This document shows, piece after piece, positions 21,790 through 31,987 of a stretch of 64,000 nucleotides of DNA. A program made the position numbers and the translations under genes. This stretch comes from Heliocidaris tuberculata. Its lineage: Eukaryota > Echinodermata > Echinoidea > Camarodonta > Echinometridae. The notes below the pieces were generated by a model. That model was not told the DNA's origin. It worked only from the letters and a program-made list of their open reading frames with translations, and ran no database searches. How positions within the stretch are numbered: the first letter of the stretch is position 1; every line of letters starts with the position of its first letter. The stretch spans positions 32,628,311 to 32,692,310 of the forward strand of contig CM046848.1 in NCBI GenBank assembly GCA_025618425.1. Reading direction: 5' to 3'.

Positions 21790-23110
21790 TAATACACCAG
21801 AAAAAAGTTGAAAGTTGGAAAAAGTCTCCCCAAAATTAATATTTGTATATTTATATATATTTTATATTTGTAGGAAATTTTCATACATGTGGATAGCTGA
21901 GGGTCTCTTTTGTCAAATGACACCAAACAATATCGCAAATATTTTAAGCGCGAGTGAGCGAATGGGACTTTTGCAAAATCCAGACTTGATAAGAATTGGC
22001 ATTTGTTCTGGCTGGTATTGACAAATTTGAGAAACCGTTAAAAGTTGACAGTGAGAAAAAGTCTCCCCAAATGAACTTTTCAAAATATATGAAAATTTAC
22101 ATACCCGTGGATAGCTTAGGGTCTCTCCTATCAAACAAATGACACCAAAACATCTATAGCTATTTAACGCTTGGGTAAGCAAAAGCCATTGTTCTGAATT
22201 GGTGCAAAATTTATAGTTGACAAAAAATTGTATTGGTTCTGGCTGGTATCAGCAAAGTTGAGAGTCTTGAAAGGGCTTAGAAAATTTCATATTCTGATCA
22301 GTAAAAGGCAATTTATGAAAGAATAGGCTTTGTTTTCTGTATTTCCTGACATGTCCCATCAAAACTTTAGGTTGTCTAAGAAAGCCAACTTGAATTAAAA
22401 ATCGTCAAAATTAATATTACAGAACACTCATTAAAGTAGTTAATTGCTAATAGAAAAATAAAATTTTTGATGAGATACGTAAGTACGTACAGAGAATAAA
22501 ACCAATCATAAATTGTCTACTTTTGATCAAAATATGAAAATTTCTAAGCCTTTTCATGACTCTAAACTTTGCTGATACTAGCCAGAATGAATACCAATTC
22601 TTGCCAAGTCTGTATTTTGCACCTTTTCACAAAAGTGGCCTTTGCTCACTCGAACATAAAATATCACCAGATTTTAAGGTGTCATTTAATAGAAGAGACA
22701 CTAAGCTTTCCACAGGTATGAATTCTGCTTCAAATATTTGGAAATATTTTTATTCGGGGAGACTTTTTCTGACTGTTAACCTTTTTGTGGGACGCCCTGT
22801 ACAGAGTGCCCCCCCCAAAAAAAACAACAACAACAAAAAACTATTTTTTAAAATGGCCCCCAAAATATTTTTTTTTTAAATTGAATTTTGGTCCGTGGGC
22901 AAATTTTTATATAGACTGATAGCTGAAAGTTCTATGATATAACACCAAACAGTCCGAAATTGTTTTATGCTTGAGTGAGCACTGCCCACTTTTGTAAAGG
23001 ACATGGAAATAAAGGTTGCGCAGGAATTGGCTATCCACTTTAGGTAAAAAAAGTGAAAAGTTATCCAGTTTAGAAAGTGCTGATTGTCTGATGAGTTTAT
23101 GATAAATCAT
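21790..23110. repeat. Foldback array of about 200-bp units
   Basis: A unit containing GGATAGCTGAGGGTCTC...TGACACCAAAC occurs near 21890 and 22110 in one orientation, and as its complement near 22680-22720. A further diverged copy is near 22915-22960. The innermost arms (22236-22340 against 22480-22580, both containing GTATCAGCAAAGTT-type and TTTCATATT-type sequence) face each other with a centre near 22410. No coding potential beyond short frames. Confidence 0.6.
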
Positions 23111-23309
23111 GGTGGATATGGGGTTGTGTAGTGAATGACATGGCTTATGAATTCAAAAGTTTATGCATGGGTGATCATGTATTGTCTTTTTAATCACAAT
23201 TTGATCATGGAAGTTGTTTTGACAGTACCGTATTATCTGGTGTTGATGTCTGTGGTATATGGAAGCAGAAACCCGTCAAAAACGCAACCAACCTACACGT
23301 TGTAATTCG

Positions 23310-23610
23310 AATTGCAACGTTTGTCTATTTAATTGCAACACGTCTTAAATATTTCAGACACGTCTAAATTCGAATTACAACACGTCGTTAATTTTTCAGA
23401 CACGTCTAAATTCGAATTACAACACGTCGTTAATTTTTAAAACACGTCTAAATTCGAATTACAACACGTCGTTAATTCTTCAGACACGTCTCAATTCGAA
23501 TTACAACACGTCGTAATTCATCAGACATGTCTCAATTCCATTTGAGACGTGTCTGAAGAATAAACGACGTGTTGTAATTCGAATTGAAACGTGTCTGAAA
23601 TATTCAGTGG
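23310..23610. repeat. 42-bp tandem satellite with an inverted terminal unit
   Basis: Units of about 42 bp (CAGACACGTCTAAATTCGAA then TTACAACACGTCGTTAATTT) repeat about four times from 23340 to 23530. The final units (23540-23600: GAGACGTGTCTGAAGAATAA then CGACGTGTTGTAATTCGAA) are in the opposite orientation, so the array can fold back. Noncoding. Confidence 0.75.
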
Positions 23611-23954
23611 TAATTGTAGCGGTGCTTCTGGTAGTTCGTGTTGAGGGGAGGGGGTGATTGTGTGTGTGGGTGTGTATGCGCGACTGTCACAACTCCGCGA
23701 GGTATTTGATTATGTTCTTGTGTTATTAAAATCTTTGAATGATTGATTGATTGAATAACTGTTTGATTGATTGATTAATTGGATCAGTGTGTGATTCTGA
23801 ATTATCAAATTTCTGGTCCTGAATAATGGTGACATAAACCATGCCATACCCAGCACAGAAAACTAAAAGAGATTGGAGATATCGAGATATCTAATACCTT
23901 CTAATGATATTGGAAAAAAGGTTCAAACTCAGCTTCGAATTGGCGCGAGGTGGT

Positions 23955-24325
23955 ACCGGAGGACACTCGTTTTTCCGAAGGTTCGTTTTTCCGAGGGTTA
24001 ATAATTCCTAAGGTTTGTAATTCCGAAACACAAATTTCCCATAGCAGGGGGCTCATAATTCCGAAAATGAAAAAGGGTTCATAATTCCGAACATTTGATG
24101 CATTACTCCGAAGGTTCGGAATTCCGAAAATGAAATGGGGTTCGTAATTCCGAAAATGAAAAAGGGTTCATAATTCCGAAGGTTTGTAATTCCGAAAATG
24201 CAATAGAGCCCTACGTAACTTTTCGGAATTATGAACCCTATTTCATTTTCGGAATTACGAACCGTCGGGATAAGGAACCTTCGGAAAAACGAACCTTCGG
24301 TATTATGAACCTTCGGAAAACGACA
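23955..24325. repeat. ATTCCGAA-rich inverted satellite block, second copy
   Basis: Same family as 18205-18485: TTCATAATTCCGAA units up to about 24215, then complementary GGAATTATGAACC and GGAATTACGAACC units to about 24310. It shares ACAAATTTCCCATAGCAGGG with the other copy. Confidence 0.75.
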
Positions 24326-24990
24326 TGTACTCGTGGCATCACTGTCTCCGATGTGATCATGGTATACAATATGTTTTAAAGATTGACCTCATAAAAATCG
24401 TGTAATTTTACCCCCCATGTTGTCACTATTGCTGGTCATGAATGACACTACAAGTAAGACAACTATCAAGAAATGGTGTTTTAAAAGTCTAATATAGTCT
24501 GATATATATGCCTGCTAATGAACTTTGGCAAGTGATTGTCTTCAATATTCACCCCTTTTTAGGGGGGGGGGATGTCGATGAGAATTTACATTTGTTCCCC
24601 CCCCCCCCCCCACCTCTCAAGTCTCAAGGGACATCTCTCGCACTTCTACAGTATACATGTATATGTATGCCATTTTGACAGAAATATGCAACTTACAAAT
24701 TTATGGTTCAAAGTTTCAAACCTTGTATTTTCATCAAACTGATTATTGAGCCCTGGAAATGGTTGACTTCTGTGAAGAGTTTTCCTTTCCTCTTTAGACA
24801 TATGATTCTTGACTTTTGATGAACATGTAGAAATATTCAAATTACCAGAAATTGTGATTTCCTCATGGATACATTTATGATTTTTGCTGATACATGAAAA
24901 CTTTTTGATGGAAACATGGTTTTTCGTCACTGTTGACTGCCCTTGTACATGTATGGTGATTGATTAAGATGAAATTCAAGATGTATTCAA

Positions 24991-25222
24991 CACTCTTAAA
25001 AATCCCGGGTCAGATTGACCCGGAAATCAGTCCGTTGGGGCCACACTCCGTTCCGGGTAAAAAAATGACCCGGAATAAGGTCCGATGTGACACAGAAAAG
25101 GCCAGATCTGACCCAGAAATGGTCACATCGGACCTTATTCCGGGTCATTTTTGACCCGGAACGGAGTGTGGCCCCAACGGACTGATTTCCGGGTCAAATC
25201 TGATCCGGGATTTTTTAGAGTG
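24991..25222. mobile_element. Palindromic MITE, CACTCT termini, copy 1
   Basis: CACTCTTAAAAATCCCGGGT at the left is mirrored by CCGGGATTTTTTAGAGTG at the right. Nearly the whole 232 bp pairs with itself (CCGGAAATCAGTCCGTTGGG, GGAATAAGGTCCGATGTGAC and complements), leaving an asymmetric centre of about 35 bp. Copy 2 at 26217-26448 is the same sequence in the opposite orientation. Confidence 0.85.
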
Positions 25223-25488
25223 AAGGGGCCTTCTCTTATAAAGAGTTTCTGTTGATCTGGATCAAGTCCTCTATTCAATTGCAAACAGAGAATTGCCTGT
25301 CTTAATTATGTACCTACATTGTAACTGCAATTGCTATCGCGTGTTTATCACGTATCATTATATTATCTGCTTCCATCGGTTGTACCTTCAACCACAAAGT
25401 AACAAAGCAGTTATGAAGCGATAGATATATACACACCAATATATATCACGGAATTTTGGATAAGTATTAAATACTGTTGATTTCTTAC

Positions 25489-25610
25489 CTTAGATGTCTA
25501 CGATGGTTACTCAAGTGAAAAGTGTAACACAATCTCAGTTGATCTTGATGATGCTTGACTCAGTACTTATAGTCACTTAACGAGTAAAATGGCTTACACA
25601 GTCTGTTCGT
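25489..25610 (-). other. Candidate 5' UTR exon of FMO (weak)
   Basis: A good minus-strand donor, CATCTAAG followed by GTAAGA, lies at 25488-25483. The FMO start exon needs an upstream noncoding exon because an acceptor precedes its ATG by 17 nt. Nothing else links the two, and the intervening 6 kb is repeat-rich. The exon's 5' end is arbitrary here. Confidence 0.15.
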
Positions 25611-25939
25611 GAAAAATGAGTTGAAGTAAAGTTCATCGCCTTTCACACGAAATGGCAGCTGGCACCGGCGGTTAAATCTTGTTTTCTGTCCGTTCAATCA
25701 TGAGTTTTTCTCATAAATGAATCCGTCTTTCCGCATGAAAAAGAGTCCAAAGTATGACCATGCATTATAATAAACCAGGGGAGCTTGAAACTGAAGTTTG
25801 AAACTATTTTAGGCGCCCGTGTTTCATCACGAATGATGTGAAAAGTGAAACTAATGATACAAAGTGGAAAAATAGGAAATTTGCATTAACTGAAGGGTGG
25901 AGTGAGGGGTGAGGTAAAATGGCCCCGGGCATAAATGTA

Positions 25940-26189
25940 CACTGCAAAAAACACGGTGTTAATTCAACACCATCTCGGTATCAATATTGGGCTACACCAG
26001 AAAAGTGTTAAAACAACACCAGTTTGATATTGGACTACACCAGATAAGTGCTAAAACAACACCAGTTAGTGTTAAAATAACTCCAGTTTGATTCGAAACT
26101 GGTGGGTTTTTTTTAACACTAATCTTATCTGGTGTAGCCCAATATAGATACCGAGATGGTGTTGAATTAACATCCTGGTTTTTGCAGTG
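25940..26189. mobile_element. TA-flanked palindromic MITE, CACTGCAAAAA termini
   Basis: CACTGCAAAAAACACGGTGT at the left pairs with TTTTTGCAGTG at the right. GGTGTTGAATTAAC and CCGAGATGGTG arms also pair. TA lies on both sides (25938-25939 and 26190-26191). The interior contains several AACACCAG/CTGGTG repeats. It sits between the two CACTCT palindromes. Confidence 0.8.
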
Positions 26190-26216
26190 TATACTTTATG
26201 GGCATTTCCGGAAATA

Positions 26217-26448
26217 CACTCTAAAAAATCCCGGGTCAGATTTGACCCGGAAATCAGTCCGTTGGGTCCACACTCCGTTCCGGGTCAAAAATGACCCAGA
26301 ATAAGGTCCGATGTGACCATTTCTGGGTCAGATCTGGTCCTTTCTGTGTCACATCGGACCTTATTCCGGGTCATTTTTTGACCCGGAACGGAGTGTGGCC
26401 CCAACGGACTGATTTCCGGGTCAATCTGACCCGGGATTTTTAAGAGTG
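26217..26448. mobile_element. Palindromic MITE, CACTCT termini, copy 2 (TA-flanked)
   Basis: Same 232-bp family as 24991-25222. The asymmetric centre (ATTTCTGGGTCAGATCTGG) is inverted relative to copy 1, so the two copies lie in opposite orientation about 1 kb apart. TA flanks this copy (26215-26216 and 26449-26450). Confidence 0.85.
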
Positions 26449-26451
26449 TAG

Positions 26452-27866
26452 GGCTGGTCAGACCTCGCCGATAACGATAGATTATGTGGAAAATGAGTAG
26501 GACATTACGTTCATACGGGACTTGTGGTTTCGAAACTTTAAGTTAGTGAAATTTTTAGTTAACGAAACTACGAATCACTAACCACGACGAGGGTTCACAC
26601 TAGCCCGAAACAATTAACGATGCTCGTAGTTCTGAAACTACAAGCTGAGCGATCGTCGTTGTTAACACCGGAAGTAGATATACCGATTGTGTGTACAGTA
26701 CACATACAGATCCTGTGTTCATAATTCGTGCGAAAGGTAGGACCCGGTAGTTTAACGTGAACAGAGAGGCCATTGTTAACTGGAAGCTTGCGAAATTTAT
26801 AGTATATTCTGTTCACATGTTTCGAAAGTGCGACTGAGGACCACCCACTGCTCGTGGTTTCGGCGTTAACCACGAGCTCGCTTGTGGTTCTAGAACTACA
26901 AGTAAACTTAAAGTTTCGAAACTACGAGTCCGTTCATACGGTCTGAACTACAAGATAACTACAAGTAAACTTGTAGTTTTGAAACTACAAGCGAAACTTA
27001 AAGTTTAGCTCCCTTCGTGTGAACCTGACTATTGTTATGATAGGTCAGACCTCACAGGTTCATTCTAATGAGCCTCCCCAAAATGATTTCATCGTCTTTT
27101 TAGGATTGCTCGGCCACCGATCATTAGGACAAACCTCAACGATAATATCTGTGAGCCAGTAATTGTACTCCTTCGACGTGACGTCAGTGGCAGAAGAAGG
27201 AATTGAAACAGTAACAGGCCCGTATTTTGAACTCCGGTTTAACTTAAACCGCAGTCTAAACCTGCCCTTTACACCGGAGTTTTAGAAAATCACATTCTGA
27301 ACTCCTGTTTAAGTTAAACTCCAGGCTAGTGTGTTTTAACTTTGTACTGAAATTTTAGACTGGACTTGCGGTTTAAGTCAGCTTTAATTAAACTCTTGTT
27401 TAACTTAGACTGGAGTTTAGATTAAATCGGACTTCAGAATACGGGCCATGCATAGTGTTTGATTGACATGGAAAGAACCAACGATTTATCGTTGCAAATA
27501 TCGGTGAGGTCTGACCACTTTTATCGTTATTGGTACATTAGTTAGTTTAAAGTTTAAAGTTTAAAGTTTATTTCCACATTTTCATAAAAACAATATATCA
27601 ACATGGTGAAATACATATATATAAATTAAAAAAAAAAAAACATTTGGAAAGCACACCATTTAAGGCGAAGAAGCAAGAAAAATTTGAATATAGAAAGTGA
27701 GACAATAATAGGTATATAAAAATGTGGCGGGATCAAAAGAAGTTAATCCAAAACTTAAAAGATCGATCCCATTGGAAGTTACAACAGATTATGAATATAT
27801 TATAATATATGCACATATCTTATGGTTATCGTTATCGGTGCATGAGGTCTGACCAGCTCTTAAGAA
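26452..27866. mobile_element. 1.4-kb element with GCTGGTCAGACCTC inverted termini
   Basis: GCTGGTCAGACCTCGCCGAT at the left is mirrored by ATCGGTGCATGAGGTCTGAC then CAGC at the right (about 27835-27866), both next to ACGATA/TATCGT. A second, inner pair of the same GTCAGACCTC motif occurs at about 27044 and 27510, suggesting a nested or duplicated copy. 26520-27010 is itself palindromic, rich in GTAGTTTCGAAACTAC-type motifs. No transposase frame. Confidence 0.6.
27216..27448. mobile_element. MITE with GGCCCGTATTYTGAA termini (nested)
   Basis: GGCCCGTATTTTGAACTCCG at the left pairs with CGGACTTCAGAATACGGGCC at the right. The inside is a series of GGTTTAACTTAAACC-type short palindromes. It lies inside the 26452-27866 element. 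Confidence 0.75.
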
Positions 27867-28039
27867 GTATTGTTCTTGACTAAAAACATTTTCTGAATGA
27901 TTGATTCTCACTAGACGGAATGCAGTCAATGAATGATGACGTCGTATATCCGACCTTAAATTGATGTTTGTTTAGCTATATGGTTTTGTGCTACAAGAAG
28001 ATGAAATGTTACCTAAATTCCAAACTTTTAAGAATTCTA

Positions 28040-28515
28040 GTCTTTTTAAACTTGGCCGTCGGGTTAAGCCCACAGTGCCCCCGAAATAGACCCTAAAGTA
28101 GGATTGATTTCACCCCATCTACCTCATGCACCAAACTTTGTCAGTAGGAAGTAGTATGATTACCAAACTTTTTTTTGTTGTTGGTCGTTTCATAATTTTT
28201 ATTCCTTGATTCAGATTTTCAAAATGAATATTACAAATTAAGTATTGATTACACAATGTAATTCAACATGGCAATAAACAATATAAATAATATAATTCCA
28301 TAACATGCCATTCATAAATAAACAACCATAATACAATTTAACTGAACAAGGTATAGATTAAAATCTGATAGGTGACGAATTAAAGTATATAGGGCAATTG
28401 TAACAATGAATATAATTTTTTAAAGCACACACACACACACACACACACGCACACACACGACCAAAAAATCCGTCGGGACGGGTTAGACGCCTCCTAAAAA
28501 TTGGTGTCGTTTTTT

Positions 28516-28551
<36 letters not shown>

Positions 28552-28560
28552 TAAAGCCCA
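28040..28560. repeat. Second copy of the 2425-2625 repeat, split by an insertion and microsatellites
   Basis: Matches the 2425-2625 repeat on both sides (28050-28170 and 28465-28500). The 290 bp between is AT-rich, ends in a (CA)n run (28425-28459), and is followed by a (CT)n run (28519-28549). The intervening block resembles a retroposon 3' tail, but I could not identify it. Confidence 0.55.
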
Positions 28561-29153
28561 CGGACCAAATTTTGTGAGAAGAAAGAGTTATGGCTGTATA
28601 TTACAAAAAATATTTTGACTGATATATTGACCATCTTCACCTGTTTGACAAGACATAGTAGATAGAGTATGTGATGTGTAATCAACACATGAATGGTAAA
28701 TTTTACCATGGCAGTCACATAGCCCAGTATACCTCTCAAGCTTTTCCATTATTTCAATTTATTAACGGTAAGGTAATGATAATATAAGTCCAAAGATGTT
28801 TTGCAGGGAGTAGGTAACATGCATACATGTACATAATAATAATTAAAAAAAAAACTTTTGTTAAAGGATCGAAGCACGCATTATATAAAACTTACCTCAA
28901 AACATTCTTCAAACAGATGCCAGGAATGAAAGAGACAAAATGTTTATATTTACATTCCCCTGTAAACAGGTAAAAAGTCTCCTCCAAAGGCTCATGACTG
29001 AAAGTCGAGAGGACGAACCACATTCAATATGCAGTTCTTACACTACTTGTCGAGATAATTTTAAACTATAAATATAAGGGAAGGAGAGAAAAGTCGGTAG
29101 AGGAAAGATAGAAGATGAAGATGAGATTAAGTCTGTACAGAAAATGAGGAAAG

Positions 29154-29157
<4 letters not shown>

Positions 29158-29195
<38 letters not shown>
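29158..29195. repeat. (AG)n microsatellite
   Basis: About 19 uninterrupted AG units. The surrounding 28.6-30.7 kb has no gene; 29480-29600 has TTTGTACCA repeats followed by AACAATAAACTGAAACTGAA, which looks like a retrotransposon tail. Confidence 0.9.
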
Positions 29196-29196
<1 letters not shown>

Positions 29197-30752
29197 GGAT
29201 ATAATTATGAGAGACACTAGATAATGGAAATATATCACATTACAGTTGTTTAGATAAATGAGGGTCGATAAGGTACGTTGTTGTACAAACTGTTCAAATT
29301 CTTCAAATTATTCTATTCTATTCATAATCAATCTCATCATTCCATATAATTATTCAAACGCATTTAATTGTGTGTTGTTTTTTAAATATCTTTCTAATAA
29401 CGAAACTTTGAATAGCGACTTTCCCTTTAGAAAAACGGTTCTCATAATTCCTTCTTAAAGTTTATTTTCTCTGACAATATATTTTATGTTTGTTTGTACC
29501 ATTCATCTTGTTTGTACCAATTATATTGTTTGTACCATTTATACTGTAAAAGCACTGTAAATGTGAAATATGAAACAATAAACTGAAACTGAAACTGAAA
29601 GTGGTACTTTTCATGTACAACAATCATCCTAGTACCGTAGTTCAAAAAGTTTGATAGAGGGTAGTACTACTAATTTCCCTAAACATGAGTTAGGTTTTCA
29701 ATCTATAAAGTTTGACTCAGAGGCTGCATGGGGTACAGTTCTTTCCGCAGTGACATGTTTATGAATTGACCAACAAGCGAATTCTCCCGGAACGATTGGA
29801 GGGGGTGGGGGGGGGGGGGGGGGTGTTGCAGATCAACCTATTGCAATTTTTGTAAATATTTTTTTTTCTGGATCTTCAAACAGGGTAGGTAGGGGGCAGG
29901 GTCTGGCTCTCCCTGTCGATATTCCAGGGTTTTCTCTGTCAAACAAGGATCCATATACTTCAGGAATATCACCCTGCCTTTCCTGTCGTAATTACTCATA
30001 TTGATTGATCTTGACAGCCCGAGGAAGCCCTCCATAAATGGCGTCACCTCAAGTGCTAAAAACGATACTTCTTAAAGGTAGTGTTAGCCATTTGCAACCT
30101 ATAAAAAATGGACAATGGGGGAAAAAAATCAGTCCAGACTGTTATGAGATGCAAGTAAGATATGCCTGAAAATAACATCTGAACAAAATATTTCTTGAAG
30201 AAATGAAATCAGAATTATTTTTTTCCTCATATTCTCGATCCTCTCCCTTTCTGTCTCTCTGTCTCTCTTTGTCTATGTACATCTGTCTGTCTTTCTCTCC
30301 TTTCTCCTCCATTCAAGGGGGGGGGGGGGTGTTGCTCCCGTGCCCCCGTAGCTACGCAACCAATACGAGAGTTTAGTCTTTTATGGGCCAACCATTATTT
30401 AGCTTTGATAATACCCATGCAGTCCCACCAACAAGACCGATGCCAGACCGACAACAGACCGAACAAAATATTACATTACCACCAATGGCCAAGAATCGGT
30501 CGGTTTGGTGGTGTGACTGTGGTATTGCTCCTGCCAAATAAATTCAAGTCCTTACTATATACAGTCATGTGGTTACGATTTCCAGGATCATTACCAACGA
30601 CTATGAATCATGAGATACAAATAGCATGGGTATGAAATAGCGTGAAAATGTGTGGATGGTCTAGAGGGCAAAGGATAGTTCCGTAAAACCCAAAATTCCG
30701 GTTTTGTTTTTAATTCCAAAATGAAACAAGCAATAAGAAAATACCCGAAATG

Positions 30753-30754
<2 letters not shown>

Positions 30755-30833
<79 letters not shown>
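30755..30833. repeat. (TA)n microsatellite
   Basis: About 39 uninterrupted TA units. The 175-codon minus-strand frame running through it (poly I-Y) is an artefact. 30.8-31.9 kb has no supported gene. Confidence 0.95.
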
Positions 30834-30836
<3 letters not shown>

Positions 30837-31987
30837 GTTAATATATAACCAAAGTGGGCACAAGTCCGAAAAAACCCTCTGAAAAGCAAGCAAGTGAGTG
30901 AGCAAAAAAAAGAAGAAAAAAAAAGGGCTTTTCACTACAAAAAGGCCCTCCTGATCCTCAGAAGATGGAGGGCGCCAGACGTTATTTTTCATGCTATATT
31001 CTTTCTCAATAGGGGGGGGGGGGCTGTCGTTTCGGGCCCTCTCCACTGCTTTTATAAATCCAAACACTAAACGGGGTTTCAAAGTCCTTATATCTTCCAA
31101 CTGAAATAAAAAAACCATTCCCCAAAATACATACAGTGGATTTTGAGGGCAGCTCCTAATTTAACCATCAACCCTGCAAGGATTATGTTCCTAGAATGAC
31201 ATCTATACACTTTAACTATGAATCACCAGAGTAACACGGGGGTGACAACCAAATCTACTATCAAATTTCATCAGCATATTCATGTAACACTAACGACTAA
31301 CTAATGTTATTGGATAATCTCGGAAATCATTCGCCTCTATTACTAGGGAAAAGTGATATTTTGATGTTTTAGGGAAACCGTCAATAATGTCCGGTCTTCC
31401 CACCCGGATATAACTAAAGAACTACATATTTCACCATTTAGGCAAATTATTCTTTAAAAGAAATACTCATTTGGGGTGAATATCTCATTGTGATTACCAT
31501 GCATACAAATTATTCAGCTGGGATGCAAAGTCTTCAAATGAACGGAAACAAAGTTGTGAAGCTACTGGACACATTATTCCATGATTCCACCCCCCCCCCC
31601 CCCCCGGGCTGAGAGAGCGCCAAAATAACCCGGCCTCTTTAGGGTTAACACACGGGAACTATTCACATGGGACTCTCCGTTGAGTACCAATCTGGTTATA
31701 TTATTTACATTCAACAAAACGCCGTGAACGATTTCATTGCAAGCCTTTGCGTCAAACAATATATATATTGATTTTGATATATATTCCGACTTTGTGATAT
31801 GAACCTTTTTTTTTTTTTTTTGCTTTGCTTTGCTAATGCCAGTTGAAGAAAATATAGTTCACCAAACTGACAGTGCTCAATGAAACTGCTCAATCAACTA
31901 CGCCCAAAATCACATGCTAGAGCAAAAATGAGTCAAGAAGATCCAATCTGAAATAAGTTCGTCAAGAAGGTTTACGGTAGTCGTCTT

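Noticed and set aside
26595..26873. 92-codon minus-strand ORF
   Set aside because: Inside the GTAGTTTCGAAACTAC foldback; no protein features.
30591..31118. 175-codon minus-strand ORF
   Set aside because: Its core is a (TA)n microsatellite read as poly I-Y; no domain or splice support.
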